From contig NHNW01000013.1 of assembly GCA_002786025.1 (NCBI GenBank), positions 248,001 to 312,000 on the forward strand: DNA of 64,000 bases, in the 5' to 3' direction. The notes beneath the pieces are model-generated. The model saw only the letters and a list, made by a program, of their open reading frames with translations. It did not search any database and was not told the origin of the DNA. The position numbers and the translations under genes were made by a program. This DNA is from Zasmidium citrigriseum. Taxonomy: Eukaryota; Ascomycota; Dothideomycetes; Mycosphaerellales; Mycosphaerellaceae. Shown one piece after another: positions 32,508-44,597 of the stretch (position 1 is the first letter of the stretch; each line of letters starts with the position of its first letter).

Positions 32508-35500
32508 TCACCACACAGTCGCGGAAAGGAGTAAAGCCAACGCGAGTGACGCAGCCATCCGAGACACATAGTCACCGCGTTGAGAAGCTCCAGATGTACT
32601 CGTCGGCTGTGCTGCATCGCCAGTCACGGCGCCCCAAGTACTGATAGGTCTCGACGTAGAGGGCACTGTCGAACTGGCATCGTCGTCCGAGCTAGTTCTC
32701 GTCCGTGACACCGAAAGCGCTGTTCCGTCGATTACCACGGCGCTACCGCCAGGCAAGACAGACATTGTGTGTCCATCAAACGTCGTGGCGCTATCGTGAG
32801 GATCGAGAGTGATGGTGCTTCCGTCTTCCACAATGACAACATCATCATTTCCAAAGGGCATGGCAGTCACGACCGAGCCGTCTGGTGCGGTCCATGTGGC
32901 TGCGGTTTTGGGTGAGGGGATGGTAGAGCCGTCGACCATCAGTCCGCCGCCGCTGAACTGAGCGCTCAATGTCTGTCCATCAAAGACTGTTGGACTGCCG
33001 CCGGGTGTAAGGATCATCGTTGTGCTTTGGCCCATTACTTCGATATCGCCATTACTTTCAGTCATGACCGAGAAGACTTGCCCATTGCTCGCAGTCCACA
33101 TATCATCGGAACCAGTCGCTGCAGGCACGGCAACAGTAGAGCCATCAACGACAATTTCATGTGCGTCTTGAGCAGCGGTGATAGTCTGTCCATCGATCAC
33201 AGTGCTGGATCCTGGACCAATCGTAATCGCACTATTACCGTCCTGAACCACGATATTGCTCCCCTGAGCAATAGCAGAGATAACATCTCCATTCGCGGCC
33301 GTGAACAACGCAGCCGCAGGTGTGACAGCCGCCGCTGGAACAGCCATTGAAGACCCATCGATGATAAGACCGCCTCCACTCGGAGCAACGCTCATAGTCT
33401 GACCATTGAAGACGACATTCGCACCGGGAGCGACAGTGACTTTGCTTTGTGAGTCGCCGATAATGATATTGCTTCCTTGCGCCACTGCAGAAATGACTTC
33501 GCCATTCGATGCCGTCCAGACAGCTGCGGGAGGGGTATTAACAGCAGCAGGAACAGCGACTGAAGATCCATCGACAAACAGACCTCCTGAGTTTTGACTG
33601 ATAGTCTGCCCAGCGAACGTGATAGGATTGCCGTTGGCGGGAACAACTTGTGTGCTTCCCGGTGCTGCGATGATCACATTGCTGCCGTACTTGTGAGCGG
33701 AGACGACTGTCCCGTCGTTAGCGGTCCAAGTCGTTCCAGCCGGGGTTGGTCGAGGTGCTTGATTGTTTGGAGAAGCTGGTTGGGGGAAAGTCGCCGCGGC
33801 TTGTGTGAAAACGCCCAGTGCATTGCTCGGAGAGGCATCAGCGCCTGGTGGTGCTTGATTTTGTGGAGAGCTTGGGTCGTTGTTTGAGGGCTGGTCATTC
33901 GAGGGCTGATTGCTCGAGGGCTGGTTGTTCGAGGGCTGGTTGTTCGAAGGCTCTTGACTGCTACCAGGCTGAGGAGCCGGCGAATTAGCAAGCGGATCAT
34001 TATTCGAAGGATTGTTCGGCGTCTGAGCCGGTGGCTTTGGACGCGGGTTGTTGGTCTGGATCGGCTCCGGGGTTGGATTCCCCAGTGTAGGAGAGACAAC
34101 GCTCGGGGCCGTAGGAGAGGGCGCTGCCGGCGTAGTAACATCAGGACTAGATTCAGACTGAACAGTCGTCTTCGGACTGCCCCCTGGAAGTGTCGGAGCG
34201 GCCTCTGAAGCCGCTTCTGTCAATGCTTGTGGGGGACTAGGGATACTCAATCAGTCCTGTAAAGTACCACGAGGGGGTATTCTTACTCGTAGACACCCTG
34301 CAGACCCCCAATGCAATCCGCCCATTCCGGCTGCAAATTCCGTACTTCCGCAGGCACAGAGAGCACAGGCTCATAAGGAAGCGTCCTCGCACAAGGATAT
34401 TCCTCTGAGCAGATCGGTGGAGCGGGATGTTGTCCCAAGCAAGAATGTAAGATGCCAACGGAGGATGACGCGCAGCGTGGCTGGCTTGCGTAGAGGTAGT
34501 CGGGGACGGGCGTAACGTAAAGATCCTGAGCGTTCGTCAGTCAGGCCATCTGTGCCTCCAGATTGTACTAACCGTAAAGTTGAACGAAGCGCTCTGATCA
34601 CCAGCTTCATATCGTCCCCAGCCATAGATACTCGAGAGTGCGGCAGTATTGGTGATAGGCACAATGACATTCGTCATCGGCGTACCAACATCGCTGCACG
34701 AATTGAGAGCATGCAGCTGATCAAACGAAATGTAGACCGTCGGACTCGTAAATGTCGTGCCATACGCCGTGGTCGTGACCACACCTCCTGCACTCCCCGT
34801 CTCAGGAGGCCAGTAAAGCAACTTGACCTGATTCCCACTGACCCGACAAGTCTGGCAACCCAGCGTACAGCCGGGAACCACAGTCGTCGAAGTCGGCCAG
34901 TAATAAGAAGGCGAGGAGGTAATGATGGGCGTCCCAGCAGAGGTACTGGTGATGTTGATGTACGTGTATGTTTGTCCAACCTTCCCTGACACTTCGCCTC
35001 CTCCGTACCAGTACATGGAATCCAGCCAGGACGACACAGCCTGAGAGCAGAATTTCCCGGTAATGCTGGCTTGTGTGCATGAAGGTGACTCCATGTACAC
35101 GAAGCTCGACAAAGTCGTGGTCGTTTGGTCGAGGCTGCTGTCCCATGATAGATATGCTTCCCAGGACTCTTGACATTGCGATACGGATGATGGCAGCGAG
35201 CAAGGAGGCTTGGTGATAGTCCGCGATACTTCGCCTGTCCGTGTCCATGTGTTGAAGTATGTAGCGGTTGCGGACAGGGTCGAGAGTGAAGTCGAAGTCG
35301 TGACCACAGTGCTGGTCTCTGTGGCAGTCGGAAAGTTGCCGTTCGACTCGATGATGGTGGTCGTGTAGTCATACGTAGTGAGAACGTCCGAGTACGTAAA
35401 GATCGTAAGGGTGTCAGTTCCAGTGAAGTTAGCATACTGAGTCGTGTAGTCCACGCCCCAATAATCCGACCAGGAAGACCAGCATTGGTCAACGAGGGTA

Positions 35501-36114
35501 GCGTTCGCAGGGCTTGAAGCATTTCCTGAATGCCCCGGTCCAAGGATCGATGATGTTGCGGCGGTATTTGCAAAGCCGGTGGAGTTCGCGGCGAGGCCAA
35601 GCACTCCTCTTGATGCCGTTGTGACATGCGAGGACGCTATGGCATTGTCGGACGTGGAAGATGTGTGAGACTCAGACGTTGCTATCGCGATTACCGGTAC
35701 GTGTCTCGAGTGACTGAAGGTAACTGTAGCAAGTGTAGACTGATTCTGAACCAATGCATCTGTGGAAAAGCTTGCAGAATCGGTGTGCCCCGGTCCATCG
35801 CTCAAAGAGTGCTTCGAGGCTGATGTCGAATTTGTACTGATTGATGAAGTCTCAGGACCAGAAGACCGATTCGTATCGTCCGTGATCGAAGATTTAGTAG
35901 GGCTCGAACTTGTCGAGGTAACTCCATCGCTCTGCTGTGTCTCCGACGAACTCAAGCCCAAGCCAGCAGCAATGTAGTTGCCAACATCCGCAGTCGAACT
36001 CGTCGTCGAGGAGAACGTACTCGTACCATTAGAGATCGTCGAATTCGAATGCCTCAGCGGTATGCGTGCGCTGACCGTCCCAAGTAACGACAGACAAAGT
36101 AAGAAAAGCTCCAT
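32508..36114 (-). CDS. Large secreted, probably GPI-anchored repeat cell-wall protein
   Basis: Three exons, 36114-34573, 34525-34287 and 34236-32508, join exactly in frame to 1169 aa; the introns are 47 and 50 nt. Residues 1-17 are a signal peptide (MELFLLCLSLLGTVSA). A Ser/Thr-rich stalk of about 200 aa follows, then a Cys-containing region with CTLGCQTCRVSG, a YWPPETG segment and SPTVYISFDQLHALNSC. This is a pattern shared by many uncharacterised fungal surface proteins; exon 2 adds EWADCIGGLQGVYDPP. Exon 3 starts with Pro/Asn/Gln-rich short repeats (PSNNQ). Five repeats of about 65-70 aa come next, each with WTA.(D/N)G.V.SA and (F/I).GQT.S...(G)GL..DGS. The protein ends in a Ser-rich tail and a hydrophobic C-terminus without following charge, as in GPI signals. 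Role: cell-wall structure or adhesion, by inference. Confidence 0.8.
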
Positions 36115-36655
36115 GTCGAACTGATCGAGGAGTCGCTGCAAGGCGAGATGGAATACAATGCCGTCGAAGCGAAGGGTTATTAATCGGTGACTCTCCTTTG
36201 GTCTCCCGACTCAGCTCTGTCAAAAATGCATAGCGTGCTTCAACGTCTTGGGGTCCAAATCTTCAACCTGTGTCCTATTCAGGAAGCTGAACTAGCATGT
36301 GCCCGGCCTCTCTCCGCTAGCGTGGTCTCGAAAAGATCGTCCAGCGCGGCTGATTGGTATCTCGCTTGTCACTCAGCTGGCTGACTTGATGTAATTTGCG
36401 CTCGCGAGCCTGCCTAGATTGATCGGGATACAGGCTCTCGTGCCTGAACGTGGCGGAGATCTGGTGGCGCACACGATTTCTTGGTTCGTCAGGAAGAGCT
36501 GAAAAGTTAGCCGGGTTGGGAAGGGGGATGGGGAGGGAACGACGCAGGGTTCTGATGGCTATAGTACTTTCGTCCTGCTCATACACATTGTACAGCGAAT
36601 CCGCCCACCCGCTATGCATAACACATAAACTTTCCACGTTGCGCTGACAATGACA
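36115..36655. other. Upstream region of the wall protein gene
   Basis: The promoter side of the wall protein gene and the 3' flank of CCT7. No gene or repeat is supported. Confidence 0.55.
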
Positions 36656-38439
36656 CTATCTGCCGCGCATGGGCATCCCCCGTCCGCGTCCTCTGACGGC
36701 TCTCTGAGCAGCGCCAGGTGGCAGACCTCGCTGTGGTGCTTGCGGTTGCTGTGACTCCTGGTTCTTGATCGTCTCGTCCACACTCAGAATCAAGCAGCTT
36801 GCCTCGATTGCTGCCTGGATCGCGTTGATCTTGACGAGTGATGGCTCCCACACGAATGCCTCCAGGTTATCCCGAATGCCTTCGTGGTCGAAATCAACAC
36901 CGGCCCAAGTGTTTCCTTTCCGGTGTTCCACACGCAGTCGGTTGAGGATATCGGTGGCATCGAAGCCGGCATTGTCGCAAAGCTGGCGCGGGATGACCTC
37001 GAGTGCCTTTGCGAGCGATTTGATGATAGCCTGCTGCTTGTGTGGGACGTTCTTGTCCGCGAAGCTGTGTAGATACGCCGAGATCTCCATCTCGCACGCA
37101 CCTCCTCCCGCGACGATGTTGTGGTTCTTGATTGCCCGCTTGACAATCATGATTGCATCGTGCAAGCTTCGCTCGACTTCTGCAATGAACTGCTCGGCAC
37201 CGCCACGCAGGACAAGTGTGCAGGTCTTCGCCTCGGGGCAGCCCTCGAAGAAGTTAAATCGCTCGCCTCCGATCTGCCTCTCCTCGAACTTCTCGCAGGT
37301 GCCCAGGTGATGAGGCTGGATGTCGGAGCACGTCGATTGAATGCTGGCGCCAGTAGCCCGGCATACTCGATCCAGATCGTCTGATGCAACACGTCCCGCG
37401 CAGAAGATGTCACGGTCTGCAAAGTATTGCGTTGCCAGATCTCCAATAGGAAGCTTTGACAGAACCACCTTCGCGCCAGTCTTGTAGAGTGCCTCCATCT
37501 TGTCGTAGATGATCCGCCATTCTGCGTCCACGATGGCCTGGTATTCTGATACCTGCTCCACACGGATTTCTGCGTTGTCCTTCTCGCTCTTCAGTTCCAA
37601 CTCCACATTCAGACACACGATCTTTGGGTTCTTGAAGGACTTGGGTTGTTGCTCAAAACCGGCGTATGAGAAGGTCTTCTTGAAGGCGACACCATTGACG
37701 AAGAGCGAATCCTCGAGAGCACCACCCGTAATCTTTTTGATACCGATGAGTTTCTCGTTCAGGTCGTCTTGGTCGAGCGAGAGCACGGCATCCACGACCA
37801 CTGTTGTCCACATTAGCCTTCTTCTTCATCTTCCATGTCCTGTGCACTCACTCTTAGTAAAAAAGTCTGAATTGCGGTGGATCAGCTTGCTGCTCATGGC
37901 AGTCGCAGCCAGTTTCCGCAGACTATCCCGCTGGTTGCCCTCGCTTGTGTTGACCGCAATCTCCTTGATCTTGTTGACAGCCATGACACCCGCTCGCCGT
38001 AAGCCCTTGATGATGACTTGACTGCTCACGCCCTGCTCCACGTGGTCCTTGACCTCCTTCAGCACTTCACCTGCCAGTACCACCACAGAAGTTGTGCCAT
38101 CTCCGACTTCCGCATCTTGTGACCGCGCAATATCTGTGAGAACTCGTGCCGCGGGATGTACGATATCGAGAAGCTTCATCACTGTCGCGCCATCGTTCGT
38201 GATCGTCTGCTTGCCATTCTCGTCGACAAGTAAGAGGTCTCCGCCGTAGGGACCCAGTGTCGATTTGATGGTTGACTGGACGGCCAAGCATGCGTTGATG
38301 TTCGAGATGATCTGTCCTCGGCCCTGCGACTGATCCGTTCCTGCACAGTATTAGCACTCCCCAAGCTCGTGCAAGATGTATGTTTCTGCCTACCCTCTTT
38401 CAGGACGATGATGGTCGGCGTCTGTCCGCCGAAGGACAT
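36656..38439 (-). CDS. CCT7: Chaperonin TRiC/CCT subunit eta
   Basis: Exons 38439-38394, 38340-37852 and 37800-36656 give 559 aa; the introns are 53 and 51 nt. The start [16 protein letters not shown] matches the CCT-eta N-terminus. [24 protein letters not shown] and [13 protein letters not shown] are the ATP-binding motifs of group II chaperonins; [12 protein letters not shown] and [11 protein letters not shown] are the C-terminal ATPase motifs. Joining the last two exons restores [15 protein letters not shown]. The protein is one of eight subunits of the cytosolic double-ring complex that folds actin and tubulin. The C-terminal Arg/Gly tail ([12 protein letters not shown]) is a plausible but unusual extension. 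The upstream region is shared divergently with the RidA-like gene. Confidence 0.95.
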
Positions 38440-39343
38440 GATGGAAGCGGGTTATTCGAGATTCGGTAGATCTTGTGTGATTCAGGGAGGTCTATCGGCG
38501 ATTCGTGAGGGCGTGGATTGGACGGTGGGGTGTTTATTGTTTCTTGATCTCTTCTTGAGCTTCACGCGCTGCCCAAAAAATCGCGGCGGGCAGCCGACGC
38601 GAAATCTCAGCAGCAGCTGAATCCACCATCAACGGGTTAGCGTGAGCCCCAGGGGGCGTGAGACTCTGAGACTAGAGTCTCGGACACTTCCTCCAGTGCC
38701 TCCGACATCAACCTAGCCACCATAACCACCTACGTTATTGAAGACGGACCACTGGGATTCAACGCCAATTGTTCTCCGAAGACAAAGCTCTCGGGACGGC
38801 GATGAGTCGTTCTATCTAGGGGCTTCTAGTCAATCCAAGCCATCATGCCACATCACACTCAGTCCGGCTTCGACGCCCTGCTTGCCTGCCCTCGAACGGC
38901 ATGTCTCTGTAGCACTCAGGCTTGTGGCATAAAAAGCTTGTACGGACCACCGCCCAGCCGCTGGAGCGTCTGCTGCGAATCATACCGTCGAGAGGCCCTT
39001 TTCATCCGATTCAAGTTCTCCTTTGCTGAATCGTCACCCCCTTTTGGCTGTGTGTGACAGCCTTGTAGTCAGCATACACTTGCGTTGCTCATACTTTCCG
39101 AGCCGGTGGGACGCAGGGAACGCTGTGATACATGATCCCATCTCCATTGTGCTCTTCAGCATGAGCTGAGCACTCGCCGTCGACTTCCAGTCTGGGCACT
39201 GACTCCAGGGCCCAGCGCTCTTATTGCTCACCGACACGACCTGACCACACACGCCTTGCGCGGACTTCAGGCCCGTCGTCGGCTCGAAGGCTTCTAGAAA
39301 ATCATATAACCTATCGATGGTTCGCAGCCTCGTCTAAAGTATC
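38440..39343. other. Divergent upstream region of CCT7 and the RidA-like gene
   Basis: 904 bases between divergent starts. An imperfect inverted repeat of GAGACTCTGAGACTAGAGTCTC lies near 38658-38679, a perfect-looking arm pair GAGACT/AGTCTC. No ORF has coding character. Confidence 0.5.
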
Positions 39344-39871
39344 ATGCAGAAGCCCCTCTTCGCATTTTCCTCTAGCCGGCTACAGAGCTTCACATCTCGA
39401 AATACGGTCAACATGTCCATCGAGTACAAGCCATCTCCCCTCAACAAACACGGCCTCCGCTGCTACAACGCCCACGGCTTCCAAGAATACCTCTCCTCGA
39501 TCCGCCACATCAGCACTGCGATCGTCATCCCCGCAAACGCGAAAATCGTCCACGTCGTCGGCCAAGTCCCTGTCGATGAGCATGGCGAAGTGCCCAACGA
39601 GATGAAAGGCCAGATGAGACTGGTGGTCAAGAATACGGAGCTCGCGCTAAACGCCGCTGGCGTGGGGAATGGTCTGAATTCGGTGTTCTCCATGACGGTG
39701 TATCTGATGAATGGGGCTGACGAATTAGATGAGGAGACGATGCAGGGGCTCGGAGAGGTTTTGCGGGAGGTTTTGGGGAGCAATCGGCCTTGCATTACGG
39801 CGATCATGGTCCAGAAGATTTTGTGGCCTGGTGCGAGGATTGAGATGCAGAGTCAGGCTGTTTTGGAATGA
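39344..39871 (+). CDS. RidA/YjgF-YER057c-UK114 family protein
   Basis: A single exon gives 175 aa from ATG 39344, or 152 aa from the internal ATG 39413. The first 23 residues (MQKPLFAFSSSRLQSFTSRN) are basic and hydroxylated, so the long form may be imported into mitochondria. The RidA-fold core is seen: NAKIVHVVGQVPVDEHGEVP, MRLVVKNTELALNAAG, VFSMTVYLMN and GARIEMQSQAV. RidA enzymes deaminate reactive 2-aminoacrylate and related imines. The catalytic Arg of the PAR motif in canonical RidA does not appear at the aligned place (NRPCITAIMV), so this is probably a non-canonical subfamily whose activity is uncertain. Confidence 0.75.
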   Translation: MQKPLFAFSSSRLQSFTSRNTVNMSIEYKPSPLNKHGLRCYNAHGFQEYLSSIRHISTAIVIPANAKIVHVVGQVPVDEHGEVPNEMKGQMRLVVKNTELALNAAGVGNGLNSVFSMTVYLMNGADELDEETMQGLGEVLREVLGSNRPCITAIMVQKILWPGARIEMQSQAVLE

Positions 39872-39923
39872 GACGGAGGACGGAGTAGGGCGCTGAAAGT
39901 GGCTATTGATCGTACATCTCTTT

Positions 39924-41755
39924 TTAGAGTCTGAGGAAATCGTACTGGCCTTCTTGCAGGACATTCAGCCATTGAACGTCGACATTTGAGAAAGCACGTC
40001 TCCTCCAGACTTCGCTGACAGCAGTTAAAAGGCCTGCCGTTGTTCTCGAGCCGCACCGTTTCTTCCTATTGAACCAGCTGCGTGCTCGCGTCTGCAACGG
40101 AATCGAGTCCGATTCCGCACAAAGCACAATCGCCGGCCACATGATCCCACCTCCTCCTGTGTCGCCGGTCATCTGGTCAATGGTTTCCAGAGCGTGTATC
40201 CCCGGCCCGACCAATGCTTGGACCTGATGCAGCGCAGCCTTGCGTGCGCATCGTTTGAAGAAGACCAGACGAGCATAATACAAGGCTAAATTCATGTAAT
40301 GGAAGGCCCGCTGCTCCTTGTGATCGTTGGATGAGGGTTGGCAGGAAGGATAGGCCGAGTAAAGCTGAAATTCGAAAGTCTCGAGATCTTGCTCCGAGTA
40401 AAGGTGTGGGTACGATATCATCGAGTTGATATTTGCCACTTCTCGAATGAATCTACTTGGCATGCCTTGAGACTCGTAGTGGGGCCCGGGTGTTTCTCCA
40501 AAGCAGGCCATGGCGTCGAGTGGAACTTCGAGACCGCTCAGCACGGCGATCCAGAGGAGAGTACGCTGAAGGTCGATCAGATCCTGAGCTTGATGCGTGT
40601 TCATTAAGTTCGCCTGTGCGATGTAACTGAGGCCTCCGCGTAGATGTGTTCGCCATCGCCCTGGGCAGCCGGCCATTGATTCGATTAGGAAATAAGATAC
40701 AATTGCCCACCCAACATTGATGTCATCCCGTGCTGCGTCTACATTCAGCAGACTGTCTTTCAGATGAACGCTCGCCAGGTAGTCATGCTTTGCAGGCAAT
40801 GCACAGTCAGAGGTCTGGATGTCCGTGTTGGTACTGTAGAGTTCATAAGCGGAAGCCGCGCAGATGGAATGGAAGATGGCGAGCTCACAGCTCGAGAGGA
40901 AGGCACTCGATGTCAATCCTCTGAATGCCATGGACAACATTCTTGCCCTGCAAGGGTTCTCGGAGCTGTCGATTAGAACCATTCGAGAGCTCAGCGAGGT
41001 GACATAGTGGTGGATTAATTGACTCTGTTGTGAAGACAGTGGTAGTGGGTCCATTTGAGTCACCAAATGACATCGAGGAGGCTCTTCGACTAGAGCTAGC
41101 TGATCGTGCTGCTCTGTGGTCGACTGTTCGTCTTGGTGTTGCAGGGCATGGCTGTCTTCGAATCGTCTTCGCGTGACTGACTTCATGCCTTCGCTTGTAC
41201 TCATCGTTGAATGCTCTACCGTCGTTGTCCACATCTGCTGAGCTTCTTCCTCCACGGTCTGATCTGGTGAATGGATCGACGGGCAGGTAGTGACCCCATC
41301 GGTGTTCAAGTCTGCCCCTGATATCGGCGGTGAGAGACACGTACCAGTGCATGATGCCGGTGCCGACGGAAAGACTGAGAAAAGTGGTTCTCCGCGAGGG
41401 CCATCCTCATCAGTTCCTCCCGGCAGAGCTGGTACGAAGACCCGTCCCGCAGTTGTGGCGGAAGGCTCTCCTCTGCCGGTCGAAACGTCGGTGGATGACG
41501 AGGCTGCAGATCGTGCATTGCTTCGATTGGACTCCACCCACGCAAGGCGAACTGAATAGCCTGAGCACGGTATTCGCGCGTCGAAACATTTGGAACAGCA
41601 AGGCCGACGCTCATCGCACTTGACTTTTCTTTCGCGGCAGTTGAGACAGCCTATGTGTCGGGTCAGCGCTACGAGGTTCGGTAACGTCATTGGCGTGAGA
41701 ATCGAGTCGTACCTGAATATGTCTTGGTTCTCTTACGGGAGCCGGAAGATTTCAT
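39924..41755 (-). CDS. Zn2Cys6 transcription factor
   Basis: A 43-base first exon (41755-41713) and a long second exon (41650-39924) are separated by a 62-nt intron and give 589 aa. The first exon supplies MKSSGSRKRTKTYS, which joins directly to GCLNCRERKVKCDERRPCC. The cysteines follow C-x2-C-x6-C-x6-C-x2-C-x6-C, the binuclear zinc cluster. A Ser/Thr/Pro-rich linker follows, then from about residue 225 a helical fungal-specific regulatory domain (YVTSLSSRMVLID, LRGGLSYI, LDAMACFGE) of the Fungal_trans_2 type. It is a nuclear DNA-binding regulator. Target genes are unknown; the nearest metabolic neighbours are the AA5 oxidase and, further right, the rhamnogalacturonan block. Confidence 0.9.
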
Positions 41756-43349
41756 CTGGAAATTTTACTCTTTTCTGACCTCCAGAAGGGTACTTCCACT
41801 AAGCAGAATCCTCCTACTCGGTCTCCTTACGCCCGCTGAACGGCGAGATCGCGGTAGCCAACACGGTCAGGTCAGTCCACGTCCCGCTTGTTGAAAGTAA
41901 CAAATCTTCTGGTACCTCTTGGTGGAGAAAGTCAGCCAATGGTCGGCTATGATGCAGACGTGAAGCTCTCTCGTCGAGCGTCTGGGAAAGAATGCTGCCG
42001 TGATGGGCTGTCGTCAGGAATCTCAGGGGCTGGGCTTGGCCTTCGGAAACCTACTTTTTCTTTGGGAAGTTCATGGCGATTGGAGGATGTGCCTTCGCCA
42101 GGCTGTAGTAACACATCCTGGTCCCGTCCTGCCAAGGATCAACTCTTCATATACCTGTGTCATCAGTCCTCCAATCTGCACAAAGTTTCGTCATGTTTCG
42201 AAAGATGAACAAACTTGAGGCTTGCTTCAGGGCAAATCGAAGTCTTCGGTCATGGCTGTGAAGTGATCCATTATTCTCGCTCCACCAGAAATCAGTGAAG
42301 CCTCTATGATAATGTCATGTTCGATCTCGAACTCAAAGCGAGAGGTTTTGAGCCCTCGGCGCTTTCGGAATCGCCGGTATGCGACAATGGATGATAGATA
42401 TCGCTTTCGTTAGTGGTCTTGCTCTGCCGCACGCATGGCATTACCTTGGAAAGGGGGCAAGCGTATGTTGGCCCGAATCTAGACACCGGTATGTCTGCAG
42501 TCGATGCTTGTCTGAGGGCTCACTACTAGGCAGCCAATGACCAAAAGCACGATATCGTTGTTATGCTCTTCTATAAGCATGATAGTGGTGGACATTTGGG
42601 CGCATGCGTACCGACTTGGTCGTCCGTGATAGGTGTCTGTGAACGGAGGGACAATTGTCTGCATTCATTCTTTTTCCCCAAAGGACAAGGTGATAGCGGC
42701 TTCTTCGAGATTCGAACGGGTCTTTTGTATTTCAGTGATGTCTACCCGTATCGTCAATTCGAAAGGACGTGAAATGGATGGTGTGGTGTTGGGAACGAAA
42801 AATCGCGTCGGGTGCCCCGCGAAGAAGGAGCAGCTAGTCGCGGGCACTGCCGAAAGCCGCTAGTCTCGGATAGGAAGCAGCGGAGCTTGTCTTCTCCGCG
42901 CTCTCTCCTTTGCTGTTGCAGACATCTGGACAGACTGAACCAATATTCGCATCATCTACATCCCAGCCTATTCGCGACCTTCGCAAGAAATGACGCCTCT
43001 GTTTCCATTTGTGCATTTCAAAACGTCGAAGAGCATTGTGCCGAGTTTTTGCTTCCGGTCGGCTCCAACTTACCCACTTTCTCTTGGACACGTCTCTTTT
43101 CTTTAGCCGTCTTCGTTGTCATCAAGATACCAAGAGAAGAAGCTCTTATTTGAGATTCGAACGCAGTTACGACCTTCATAGACGAGCCACGAAATTGATC
43201 TTTCGGCCCTATCGATCAGATACTATTTTCTGGAAGACAACACGACCTTCGGCTCCACCTCTTCACCGCCAAGATGACGCTACATATACTGGCAGCTCCT
43301 CTCTGCCACCAATCACAAGCGTGCTAAGTGGTGTCTTCAGACATCGATA
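41756..43349. other. Long intergenic stretch upstream of the regulator
   Basis: Short ORFs on both strands only. The region likely holds the regulator promoter and flanks tRNA-Tyr. No repeat or mobile element was recognised. Confidence 0.5.
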
Positions 43350-43447
43350 CTCTCCTTAGCTCAGCTGGAAGAGCGTGAGACTGTAATTGTACCGTCTTCC
43401 GACGAATTGTTATCTCAAGGTCCCTGGTTCGAACCCTGGAGGGGAGA
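43350..43447 (+). tRNA. tRNA-Tyr (GTA) with a 25-nt intron
   Basis: Acceptor CTCTCCT pairs with AGGGGAG, with discriminator A. The D arm is GCTC-AGCTGGAA-GAGC. The anticodon stem TGAGA/TCTCA encloses CTGTAA with anticodon GTA. The T arm is CCTGG-TTCGAAC-CCTGG. A 25-nt intron sits one base 3' of the anticodon, the usual place; eukaryotic tRNA-Tyr genes nearly always carry an intron. Confidence 0.95.
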
Positions 43448-44597
43448 GTAATGCGCTGTTCTTTTTGCCTTTTTATTGCTCGTTGCATCGAGGAGTGGTT
43501 GTTCTTTTTGTGTTGGGAAAATCCAGCTCAGCGGAAAAGTTTTGGGACGGATTTTGCTCTCACGCACCACGGCTTTGTGCAGCACACCTCAAACTTGCAT
43601 TCTCTCTTTTGGACGCTATTTACATTTTATTTTCACTTGAAATTACATGCGTTAGTGTCGGCAACACTTGTGTATGAGTGTCGAAGCCGATCAGCTACGA
43701 ATGACCTTTTTTGTTGCCACACGGTCATCCAGGCTTCTCTGTGCTTTTCACACACTCTTACACCTTACTACAAAGCGTCCTCGCGGGTCTTGATCGTTGT
43801 CGGATTGGATGCCGCTCTCTGATACATGTATTTGACCAACGGTCTCAATTCGTTCCTCCTGACGCTAAATTTGGCACGATGTGGAGGAACGTTCTTCCAA
43901 TCCCTTCTTGCCTCTCTTCCTGACAACAACCTTATCAACTTGATCTCTCCTCTATCACTTCCATCTCAACGCATCGCCCTTTCGGGCCTACAAGCCTCGG
44001 CAATCGGGAGCAGGACTCTTCAAAAAGCATCATACGACGATACGACATCGGCATCTGGCTGGCCAAGTCTTGGGTCCCGAAAAGAACCATGCTTTGGTCC
44101 GCTGGCGAAAGTGAAAAGCCGCCTCTTGGCCTCCGCGAGCGTGAACGATTGCGCAGTTCCGGCACACCCCTATCATCTTCTAGCGCCATGATTGTGCTTC
44201 ATTCGACACATCCCAGCATCCGATGCCTGCTGAACATCTCAGACTTCTCGTGGACTCGATCGGGAAGCCATTCGAGTCGTTGTTCGCTCTGCACTACGAG
44301 ATCTTGCTGCAGTTTTCCCACGGATCTATCGCCAGCGATTCAGATCTAGATCGGCCCACGTGGAAAGCATCCGACTAGTTTCGCCTATTGGTGCGATATA
44401 GTGCCGGCATGAATACGAAGAACCACTCACATGTGCCGACTATACACAAAGTGGAAAGCTATGCACAATGAGTTCGCACCGTTGATCGTGCATTGGCTCC
44501 ACGAGAATCAACCAAAGATGGCCATATATCAGGAGAGCATTCCATCGTTGTCTCCCTCTCAAGCACGTTTCCAAGTGTCCTCAAGTTTCCTACAGTC
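43448..44597. other. Intergenic stretch upstream of the AA5 oxidase
   Basis: T-rich flank after tRNA-Tyr, then the promoter region of the oxidase. ORFs are short and overlap on both strands; none is supported. Confidence 0.5.
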
